From positions 1-53,877 of the forward strand of contig JAFYWC010000079.1 in NCBI GenBank assembly GCA_017546585.1: a stretch of DNA of 53,877 nt, written 5' to 3'. Of the stretch, positions 28,257 through 35,539 are shown in pieces. How positions within the stretch are numbered: the first letter of the stretch is position 1; every line of letters starts with the position of its first letter. Both the position numbers and the translations under genes were made by a program. The notes under the pieces were generated by a model. The model did not search any database and was not told where the DNA came from. It was given only the letters and a program-made list of their open reading frames with translations. This DNA comes from Bacteroidales bacterium. Lineage in GTDB: Bacteria; Bacteroidota; Bacteroidia; Bacteroidales; UBA932.

Positions 28257-31200
28257 TTAGAAAGAAAGTTTAACATTAAATCCGAAGCTTCTTGTGCTTG
28301 GAGTCATAAAGTAGTCGACTCCCTGGTAGTAGTTGCTTGATACTGACGCAGCTGACTCTGGGTCAAACGGTGCCTTGCAGTAAATCATCCAAAGGTTCTT
28401 ACCTGTTATACCAACTGTAAGTCCTACCTTCTCCTTGAACCATTCCTTAGGAAGGTCATAGCTGAGACTGAGCTCTGAGAGTCTGATGTTTGTCGCGTCG
28501 TACATATAATATGTACCAGGCATTGTAGAAATTGTCTCGTAGTAGTTCTTTGCAGTAACTGTTCTTCCGAATCCTACGTCGATGCCACCCTTTTCACGAG
28601 CTTCAACAGAGGCCTGTGAAACACCATATCTGTCAATCATTGCCTGTGTGTCAGATACCACCAGACCACCGAAGCGACCTGTGAACTGGATGCCGAGGTT
28701 TACACCTGCATATGATACGCTGGTGTTCCAACCTGCGTGGAACTTGGCAAGTGTAGAACCGATCTTCTGCCACTCTGTCTCCTCTGTTGCTAGACCGCCC
28801 ACTGATGAGAGCCAGTAGTAACCGTTCGGAGACTGACGGATGCGCTTGTTGATGTAGAGGTCGCCCATTGAACCACCCTCTGTAAGACGAATCTGTGGAC
28901 CGCCTGAGATACCGAGCGTACCCTTGTCGAGATATCCGTTCTCCATCGCGTCTTCAGCAAGCTGGAGGGTCTTGTTGTCGTTATGAGTGAATGTGAAGTT
29001 TGTCGAGAACTTTACCTGGTCGCCTACATATGAATCAGAGTATCCGAGTGCGATCTCGACTCCGGAGTTCTGCACGTTACCTGCCTGGATAGGCTTGTTC
29101 TTGTAACCTGTAGAAGCTGATACAGGGATGTAGAATGTCTGGTTGAATGTGTTTGACTTATACCACGTAGCGTCGAGGTTGATCCTTCCTTCAACGAACT
29201 TGGCGCTGAGACCGAGCTCCCAAGAACGTGTTCTCTCTGGCTTGAGGTCAGGGTTGAACATACTGGTAGGAAGTGCGTAGCTGTCTGTCTGCTCGTTATA
29301 TGCGAACTGAACGAGTGTCATATTTCTTGAAGGAGCTGCACCCACCTCAGACCACGAAGCGCGAAGCTTGAGGTAAGGAAGACCCATAGGAAGGTCGAAG
29401 AGCTCGCTGGCTACGAATGAGAGACCTACTGAAGGGTAGAAGAATGAGATCTGGTCTGTGTAAGCGAGCTTAGAGTCCCAGTCGTTACGGCCTGTGAGAG
29501 TGAGGTAAACCATACGGTTCCAACCTGCCTCGGCGCTTGCGAATACTGACTGAGTCTGCTCTCTCCAGCCTGACTCGTTTCTCTTTGACTTGTTCATATC
29601 GATGTTACCCCAGTGGAAGAAGTTAGGGATGGTGTTGAGACCTCCGTTCATATGGAGTGACTCGCTGGCCCTGTCGTCGATTGCTGCACCGATGTTGACG
29701 TGGAGACTCCAGTTTTCCCAGGTCTTGTTGATGTTGGCGATCACGTCGGCATATGTCGATCTGTCCTTCTGTGAGCTGTGGCTGTAGAAACCCTTGTCAG
29801 AACCTTCGGTGAATGTACCTACGGTTGTTGCATATCTCTTGTTGTATGCGTCCTGAGTAGAGTTGTCCACTCTTACACGTGTGATGATGTTGAGCCAGTC
29901 GGTAACGTCATACTTGAGGCTCGCATTGAACATATAGCGGTTCTTCTTGAGGGTGTTAGGCATACGGTAGATGATCCAGTATGGGTTCTGCATACTCTCT
30001 GCAGTAGAGAATCCGCGTGAAGATGGCCAATACTGCTCCATAATGCTTCGTGTCGAGTTGTAACGCTCGAACATACGCACCTCGTCAAAGCTTTCTCCTC
30101 TTGGGAAGAGGTAAAGGGCAGGGATAGGGTTGAAGTACTGTCCGCCACCGATGAGGTTGGTGTTGTCCTGGATCACATACTGTGCTCCTACGTCGAGAGT
30201 GAGCTTCTCCTTTGCAAACTTGGCTGTGTTGCGGAATGAGAAGTTGTAACGGTTGTACTCGCTGGTAGGGATGATACCTGTAGAGTTTGTTGTAGAAACA
30301 GAGATGTATGTCTGGTTCTTCTCGTTACCTGTAGAGAATGTGAGACCGTTGATCACGTCAACTCCTGTTCTGAAGAAATCCCTAGGAGTGAATGATGTTG
30401 GAGTTGCAAGCTTGTCTCCCCAACTTGTCGAGTTACCCTCGAGGTTTCCGTATGTGTTCTGGAAATCATAACTGATTACAGGGTTTGAGAAGCTTGTGCT
30501 GTTTGAGAAGGTTACTTTCGTCTTACCCTCAGCACCCTTCTTTGTGGTTACGAGGATCACACCGTTTGCAGCCTGGTATCCGTAAAGAGCGGCAGCTGAA
30601 GGTCCTGTGAGGACTGAGATGCTCTCAATATCCTCAGGGTTGAGGTCGGCAGCTGAGTTGGAACCCGGCTGGCTTCCCATTGTACCTCCGTCCTGGTTTC
30701 CTGAGCTCACGTTGAACATAGGGATACCGTCGATCACATAGAGGGCGTTGTTATCCTTGTCGAGTGACTTCGAACCACGCATCACCACGCGGGCTGCTGC
30801 GCCCGGACCTGCTGATGAGGAGTTGATGATCACACCGGCAACCTTACCGTTGAGTGAATTTACGAAGTTGGCGTCCTTTACCTTGTTGAGGGCCTCACCG
30901 TCAACAGACTGTACGTTGTAGCTGAGGGCCTTCTCCTCGCGCTTGATACCGAGGGCTGTAACGACAACTTCGCTAAGAAGCTCTGAGTCCTCCACGAGAG
31001 TGATTGTCAGCGGGGTTTCATTTTCAGCAACGATTGTCACTGTCTTGAATCCGATGCATGAAACTTCCAGCACGGCACCCTTCTTTGTCTTGAGGGAGAA
31101 GTTACCGTCGATGTCTGTGATCGTACCGTTGAGTGTTCCCTGCTCGAGAACGCTGGCACCGATCAGAGGCCATCCTGCCGAGTCGAGGACTGTACCGCTT

Positions 31201-31340
31201 ACTGTCACAGCATTTGTCTCATCCTGCATTGCGCTCTGAGCCTCTGAGATTTCAGCTGATGCTGTCAAAGGCAGAAGCATCATAGCAATGATGAAACCAC
31301 TCATTGCGCAGAATTTTCTGCAGATGTGTGTTTTAATCAT
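28257..31340 (-). CDS. SusC/RagA-family TonB-dependent transporter (PUL-1)
   Basis: The 1027-residue outer-membrane protein has a signal peptide (about 1-29), a carboxypeptidase-D regulatory-like domain (about 44-125, VSGTVLDSAGWPLIGASVL), the SusC linker EVVVTALGIKREEKALSYNV, a plug domain (about 150-270) and a 22-strand barrel ending in the terminal Phe expected for BAM recognition (FNVKLSF). It imports oligosaccharides using TonB energy with SusD as lid. It is the first gene of PUL-1, with promoter at 31403-31435. The N-terminus has no STN domain, so signalling through an anti-sigma factor is not expected from this protein. Confidence 0.95.
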   Translation of the reverse strand: MIKTHICRKFCAMSGFIIAMMLLPLTASAEISEAQSAMQDETNAVTVSGTVLDSAGWPLIGASVLEQGTLNGTITDIDGNFSLKTKKGAVLEVSCIGFKTVTIVAENETPLTITLVEDSELLSEVVVTALGIKREEKALSYNVQSVDGEALNKVKDANFVNSLNGKVAGVIINSSSAGPGAAARVVMRGSKSLDKDNNALYVIDGIPMFNVSSGNQDGGTMGSQPGSNSAADLNPEDIESISVLTGPSAAALYGYQAANGVILVTTKKGAEGKTKVTFSNSTSFSNPVISYDFQNTYGNLEGNSTSWGDKLATPTSFTPRDFFRTGVDVINGLTFSTGNEKNQTYISVSTTNSTGIIPTSEYNRYNFSFRNTAKFAKEKLTLDVGAQYVIQDNTNLIGGGQYFNPIPALYLFPRGESFDEVRMFERYNSTRSIMEQYWPSSRGFSTAESMQNPYWIIYRMPNTLKKNRYMFNASLKYDVTDWLNIITRVRVDNSTQDAYNKRYATTVGTFTEGSDKGFYSHSSQKDRSTYADVIANINKTWENWSLHVNIGAAIDDRASESLHMNGGLNTIPNFFHWGNIDMNKSKRNESGWREQTQSVFASAEAGWNRMVYLTLTGRNDWDSKLAYTDQISFFYPSVGLSFVASELFDLPMGLPYLKLRASWSEVGAAPSRNMTLVQFAYNEQTDSYALPTSMFNPDLKPERTRSWELGLSAKFVEGRINLDATWYKSNTFNQTFYIPVSASTGYKNKPIQAGNVQNSGVEIALGYSDSYVGDQVKFSTNFTFTHNDNKTLQLAEDAMENGYLDKGTLGISGGPQIRLTEGGSMGDLYINKRIRQSPNGYYWLSSVGGLATEETEWQKIGSTLAKFHAGWNTSVSYAGVNLGIQFTGRFGGLVVSDTQAMIDRYGVSQASVEAREKGGIDVGFGRTVTAKNYYETISTMPGTYYMYDATNIRLSELSLSYDLPKEWFKEKVGLTVGITGKNLWMIYCKAPFDPESAASVSSNYYQGVDYFMTPSTRSFGFNVKLSF

Positions 31341-31402
31341 ATGACTAAGTTTTAAAAAATGATAGTTCGGTTTTTTAAATTGTTTTTAAAAAAGTGGCCC
31401 TC

Positions 31403-31435
31403 CAAATTTATACTTTTTTTGTGTGTTACACCAAA
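31403..31435 (-). promoter_or_regulatory. Promoter of PUL-1
   Basis: On the minus strand, TTTG (complement of 31432-31435) is followed after 21 bases by TAAATTTG (complement of 31403-31410), a full match to the Bacteroidetes -33/-7 pair. The leader to the susC start at 31340 is about 55 bases and AT-rich. Confidence 0.7.
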
Positions 31436-31449
31436 TTTTCTATACTTTG
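31418..31449 (+). promoter_or_regulatory. Promoter of the sialic-acid operon
   Basis: TTTG at 31418-31421 is followed after 19 bases by TATACTTTG at 31441-31449, one base longer than the TAnnTTTG consensus. It overlaps the divergent PUL-1 promoter, so the two operons may be co-regulated or compete for polymerase. The start codon at 31486 is about 35 bases downstream. Confidence 0.6.
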
Positions 31450-31485
31450 CGGAAAATTTTGGGGAATATAGTAATTTTATACGAT

Positions 31486-32403
31486 ATGGAAAAGATTATT
31501 GGACTTATTGATGCTCCCTTTACGCCATTTGATGCAGAGGGAAATGTAAATTTCGAACCGATTCCGGCATATGCGGCAATGCTTGCGGCAAACGGACTCA
31601 AAGGTGTCTTCATCAACGGATCTTCAGGTGAAGGTTATATGCTTACTCCAGAGGAGAGAATGGCTCTTGCTGAGAAGTGGGTTGCCAGTGTTCCTGAGGG
31701 ATTCAAGGTAATCGTGCATGTGGGAAGCTGCTGCCTTAAGGAAAGTGCAAGGCTTGCAGCTCACGCGCAGGAGATCGGTGCGTGGGGTATCGGAGCGATG
31801 GCTCCGCCGTTCCCTAAGATAGGACGCGTGGAGGAACTTGTGAAGTACTGTGAGGCGATCTGCAGCGCAGCTCCTGAGCTTCCGTTCTACTATTATCATA
31901 TCCCTGCGTTCAACGGTGCATACCTTTCTATGGTAGAGTTCCTCAAGGCTGTTGACGGCAGGATCCCTAACTTTGCCGGCATCAAGTACACTTACGAGAG
32001 CCTTTACGAGTACAACCAGTGTCGTCTTTACAAGGATGGTAAGTTCGATATGCTCCACGGACAGGATGAGACTATCCTTCCTTCGCTTGCGCAGGGTGGT
32101 GCCCAGGGCGGTATCGGTGGCACAACCAACTACAATGGCCGCGAGCTCGTAGGCATCATCGAGGCGTGGAAGAACGGTGACATCGAGACAGCGCGCGAGA
32201 AGCAGAACTTCTCTCAGGAGGTGATCAACGTGATCTGCAACTACCGTGGAAACATCGTCGGCGGAAAGCGCATAATGAAGCTCATCGGTCTTGACCTCGG
32301 TCCGAACCGCGTTCCGTTCAGGAATATGACTGACGAGGAGGAGGCAGCTATGAAGAAGGAGCTCGAGGCTATCGGCTTCTTCGAAAGATGCAACAGATTC
32401 TAA
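31486..32403 (+). CDS. nanL: N-acetylneuraminate lyase
   Basis: The 305-residue cytoplasmic TIM-barrel aldolase of the DHDPS/NAL family cleaves N-acetylneuraminate to ManNAc and pyruvate. Diagnostic residues are GSSGEG (phosphate/carboxylate loop), the catalytic Tyr in FYYYHIPA (Tyr137) and the Schiff-base Lys167 in FAGIKYTYE, which separates it from dihydrodipicolinate synthase. ATG 31486 (MEKIIGL) is the start chosen; a frame extending upstream to 31423 would cross the promoter. It is the first gene of a tightly packed operon, three bases before the mutarotase gene. It consumes the sialic acid freed by the GH33 enzyme. Confidence 0.93.
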   Translation: MEKIIGLIDAPFTPFDAEGNVNFEPIPAYAAMLAANGLKGVFINGSSGEGYMLTPEERMALAEKWVASVPEGFKVIVHVGSCCLKESARLAAHAQEIGAWGIGAMAPPFPKIGRVEELVKYCEAICSAAPELPFYYYHIPAFNGAYLSMVEFLKAVDGRIPNFAGIKYTYESLYEYNQCRLYKDGKFDMLHGQDETILPSLAQGGAQGGIGGTTNYNGRELVGIIEAWKNGDIETAREKQNFSQEVINVICNYRGNIVGGKRIMKLIGLDLGPNRVPFRNMTDEEEAAMKKELEAIGFFERCNRF

Positions 32404-32406
32404 AAG

Positions 32407-33486
32407 ATGAGGAAGAGTTTTATTTTCATGTTGTCATCGGCGCTTCTGCTGATGACAGCTTGTATTAATAACAAGGTATATATAGATATGCTTTCATTGC
32501 AGGATATAGGACTTTCTCCGGACTGCACTCCCGGATATGAGAAGGGAGTATCAGCTCCCTTTGCCGGAGTTGTGGAAGGAAGGTTCATTACAGCCGGCGG
32601 AGCTAATTTCCCAGACAAGCCGGTAGTTGAAGGTGGTGTCAAGAAGTATTATTCCGACATCCTCTGTCTGGAGGGTGACCAGTGGAGCAGGGTAGGGCAG
32701 ATGCTCGCTCCTGCGGCCTATGGCGGCAGTATGAGCCTTGATGGCAGGTTATATTTCGTGGGCGGTAATGACGGCTCACGCATAATGTCGGAAGTTTATT
32801 CTGTGGCTCTTGTGGATGGCAGTTTTGTCCTCAACGAGGAGGCTCCGCTGCCGGTTGCCATTGAGCAGGCAGCTTATGCGGCTGACAGTCAGGCGATGTA
32901 TGTCTTCGGAGGTATTGCTCCGGATGGCACAAACTGCAAGGTGCTCGAGGGTAAGGTCGTTGACGGATCTGTGGTGTGGTCAGAGATCGCTGATATGCCT
33001 GAGCCGCTTGTGCAGCCTGTTGCTATGGCATTCGGTGACCGTCTGTATGTGTGGGGCGGTTTCGATCCGGCATCCAAGTTGGTTCCTCTCAAGGGCTGGT
33101 GCCTTGATAAGGCTTCGGGTCAGTGGAGAGAGATTGCAGGAGCCCCTGACGGACAGACCTTCGTGGGTGCGTCTGCAGTTGTGACGGAAGGCAAGCTTGC
33201 AGTCATCGGTGGAGTCAATAATGAAGTGTTCGCAAGGGGCATTTCAGTGTCGTCTCCGGAGGAAAGATACAGATATATGACAATGGAGCCGGAAGAGTAC
33301 CACTTCAACAAGGCGTTGAGACTCTTTGACCCTGAGTCGGAAACCTGGTCGGTACCAGGTGAGGATCAGGCGCTTGCTCTTGCAGGTGCTGGATTCGCGT
33401 CGGACGGAGAGTCGCTCTTTGTGCTTGGTGGAGAGCTTAAGCCGGGAGTAAGAACACCTAAGGCGTGGAAAATTAAAATCAGATAA
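32407..33486 (+). CDS. nanM: NanM-type sialic acid mutarotase, kelch propeller lipoprotein
   Basis: The 359-residue protein has lipobox LMTAC (signal peptide about 1-18) and at least five kelch-type repeats (FITAGGANFPDKP, YFVGGNDGSR, YVFGGIAPDG, YVWGGFDP, LFVLGGELKP), forming the six-bladed propeller of the cyclically permuted mutarotase family. In sialic-acid operons these periplasmic proteins speed conversion of the alpha anomer released by sialidase to the beta form used for transport. It lies between the lyase and the transporter genes, with two- to three-base spacers. Family and context agree. Confidence 0.88.
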   Translation: MRKSFIFMLSSALLLMTACINNKVYIDMLSLQDIGLSPDCTPGYEKGVSAPFAGVVEGRFITAGGANFPDKPVVEGGVKKYYSDILCLEGDQWSRVGQMLAPAAYGGSMSLDGRLYFVGGNDGSRIMSEVYSVALVDGSFVLNEEAPLPVAIEQAAYAADSQAMYVFGGIAPDGTNCKVLEGKVVDGSVVWSEIADMPEPLVQPVAMAFGDRLYVWGGFDPASKLVPLKGWCLDKASGQWREIAGAPDGQTFVGASAVVTEGKLAVIGGVNNEVFARGISVSSPEERYRYMTMEPEEYHFNKALRLFDPESETWSVPGEDQALALAGAGFASDGESLFVLGGELKPGVRTPKAWKIKIR

Positions 33487-33488
33487 AG

Positions 33489-34736
33489 ATGAAGAAAGAC
33501 GGTAGATTGGCCAAGGTATATCCTTGGATCGTAGTGGCCCTGCTGTGGGTGGTGGCCCTGCTCAATTATATGGACAGACAGATGCTCTCGACTATGAGAG
33601 AGTCTATGCAGATAGATATCTCGGAGCTTGAGTCTGCAGTTAATTTTGGCCGCCTTATGGCCATTTTCCTTTGGATTTACGGTTTAATCAGCCCGTTTGC
33701 GGGTGCTGTGGCCGACAGGGTGAGCCGCAAGTGGCTTATCGTCGGATCACTGGGAGTGTGGTCTGCGGTGACACTTATGATGGGATTCTGCGAGACTTAC
33801 AATCAGGTGTTCTGGCTCAGGGCGCTTATGGGTGTGAGTGAGGCTCTTTATATTCCGGCAGCACTCTCTCTGATTGCTGATTATCACGAGGGTAAGTCGC
33901 GCAGCTTTGCTGTCGGTATCCATATGACCGGTCTTTATATCGGTCAGGCAGTGGGTGGCTTCGGAGCAACTCTCGCTGCTGCGTTCTCATGGCAGGAGAC
34001 CTTCCATTGGTTCGGTATCATCGGAGTGCTTTACGCTGTTGTGCTTATCTTCTCTCTCCACGAGAAGAGAGAACCGGCTCAGCAGACTGCAGAGACTCTC
34101 CAGGATCGTGCGCAGAAGATTCCTGTGCTCAAAGGTTTTGCCATGATCTTCAGCACAATGGCCTTCTGGGTGATCCTTTTCTTCTTCGCTTCGACATCTC
34201 TTCCTGGCTGGGCTACAAAGAACTGGCTTCCGACTCTTTTCGCTGAGAGTCTCGGTGTGCCTATGTCACAGGCGGGACCCATATCGACAATCACCATCGC
34301 AGTATCTTCTTTCATCGGCATCCTGATCGGAGGACCTCTCTCTGATGCTTGGGTAAAGAAGAATGTGAAGGGCCGTGTGTATACAAGCGCAATCGGACTT
34401 GCGATGATGATTCCTGCGCTGCTTCTTCTCGGACTTGGAAGCGGTATGGTTGCAGCGATTTCAGCAGGTCTGTTCTTCGGAGTTGGCTATGGTATGTTTG
34501 ATACCAACAATATGCCTATCCTGTGCCAGTTTGTGCCAGCGCGCCTCAGGGCTACAGTTTACGGAATTATGAACATGACTGGTGTGGTTGCCGGTGCGGT
34601 ATGTACTCAGGTGCTCGGTAAGTGGGCAGAGGGCGGAAACCTCGGACTCGCTTTCGCAGTCCTTGGAGGTATCACAGCTCTTGCGTTGATAGTACAGGTT
34701 TCTGTTCTGAGACCTACAACTGATGACATGAAGTAA
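33489..34736 (+). CDS. nanT: MFS transporter, probable sialic acid permease
   Basis: The 415-residue inner-membrane protein has 12 predicted membrane segments. It has MFS landmarks after helix 2 (GAVADRVSRKW) and the second-half equivalent (GGPLSDAWVKKNVKGR). The sequence NYMDRQML in helix 1 places it near the anion:cation symporter group, which includes sugar-acid permeases. Position in an operon with the sialate lyase and mutarotase supports N-acetylneuraminate import; the gene is two bases after nanM. Substrate is inferred from context only. Confidence 0.85.
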   Translation: MKKDGRLAKVYPWIVVALLWVVALLNYMDRQMLSTMRESMQIDISELESAVNFGRLMAIFLWIYGLISPFAGAVADRVSRKWLIVGSLGVWSAVTLMMGFCETYNQVFWLRALMGVSEALYIPAALSLIADYHEGKSRSFAVGIHMTGLYIGQAVGGFGATLAAAFSWQETFHWFGIIGVLYAVVLIFSLHEKREPAQQTAETLQDRAQKIPVLKGFAMIFSTMAFWVILFFFASTSLPGWATKNWLPTLFAESLGVPMSQAGPISTITIAVSSFIGILIGGPLSDAWVKKNVKGRVYTSAIGLAMMIPALLLLGLGSGMVAAISAGLFFGVGYGMFDTNNMPILCQFVPARLRATVYGIMNMTGVVAGAVCTQVLGKWAEGGNLGLAFAVLGGITALALIVQVSVLRPTTDDMK

Positions 34737-34741
34737 GGGAC

Positions 34742-35500
34742 ATGAGGAGAGAATTTGATCTTTCATGCTCCTGCTATGGAGCGGTCAAAGGGTTGGATTA
34801 TCAGGTCGCTATCCTTCCGTGGGGTGCGACTGAGCCACATAATCTTCACCTTCCATATATGACAGACTGTATCCTATCGCATGATATTGCGGTAGGTGCT
34901 GCAGAGCTGGCTTTCGAGCGTCATAGGGTAAGATGTATGGTGCTCCCGCCTGTATCTTTCGGTTCGCAGAACCCCGGACAGCAGGAACTTCCATTCTGCA
35001 TCCACTCAAGATATGAGACTCAAAGGGCAATCCTTGAGGACATCGTTGCATCTCTGCATAAGCAGGGGATGAGAAGGCTCTTGATTGTCAACGGCCACGG
35101 AGGTAACACTTTCAAGAGCATGATCCGCGACCTTTATGCACAGTATCCTGATTTCCTTATCGGATCAAGCGAGTGGTTCAAGATCTGCAAGGCTTCCGAG
35201 TTCTTTGAGGATCCGGGTGATCATGCGGATGAGCTTGAGACTTCCGTGATGATGTATTTTCATCCGGAGCTTGTGAAGATGGAGGAAGCCGGAGACGGCA
35301 GTGGCGGAGGATTCTGGCCGGAGCTTCTGGCGGAAGGAAAGGTATGGGTCCCACGCAACTGGGGACGCATCTCTTCCGATACGGGAGTGGGAGATCCTTC
35401 AAAGGCAGACCCTGTCAAGGGCGAGCGATTCGCCGCTGCGGTGATCGACCGCTATGCGGATTTCCTCAAAGACTTTATTTCTGAGGATTTATACAGATAA
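34742..35500 (+). CDS. Creatininase-family metal-dependent amidohydrolase
   Basis: The 252-residue cytoplasmic protein has the creatininase-family metal-site residues: GATEPHNLHLPYMTD with Glu31, His33 and Asp42 in the spacing of creatininase, then NGHGGN, and DHADELETS with a further Glu. Family members open cyclic amides or cleave formamides and lactam-like bonds (creatininase, mycofactocin MftE, 3-dehydro-scyllo-inosose hydrolase). It is the last gene of the sialic-acid operon, five bases after the transporter gene, before a strong terminator. A role on a modified or cyclic form of sialic acid or ManNAc is possible but pure inference. It is not a ManNAc epimerase by any visible motif, and that step is missing from the window. 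Confidence 0.85.
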   Translation: MRREFDLSCSCYGAVKGLDYQVAILPWGATEPHNLHLPYMTDCILSHDIAVGAAELAFERHRVRCMVLPPVSFGSQNPGQQELPFCIHSRYETQRAILEDIVASLHKQGMRRLLIVNGHGGNTFKSMIRDLYAQYPDFLIGSSEWFKICKASEFFEDPGDHADELETSVMMYFHPELVKMEEAGDGSGGGFWPELLAEGKVWVPRNWGRISSDTGVGDPSKADPVKGERFAAAVIDRYADFLKDFISEDLYR

Positions 35501-35501
35501 G

Positions 35502-35538
35502 AAAAATGGTCAGCACTTTCGGGATGCTGACCATTTTT
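35502..35538. terminator. Terminator between the sialic-acid operon and the second GH2 gene
   Basis: AAAAATGGTCAGCA (35502-35515) pairs perfectly with TGCTGACCATTTTT (35525-35538) around a 9-base loop. It works for the plus-strand operon and, by symmetry, for the convergent minus-strand GH2 gene whose stop is at 35540. Confidence 0.92.
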
Positions 35539-35539
35539 C

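Noticed and set aside
31423-31485. N-terminal extension of the sialate lyase beginning at 31423
   Set aside because: It would place the start codon within the promoter elements and adds 21 residues not seen in this 305-residue family; ATG 31486 fits.
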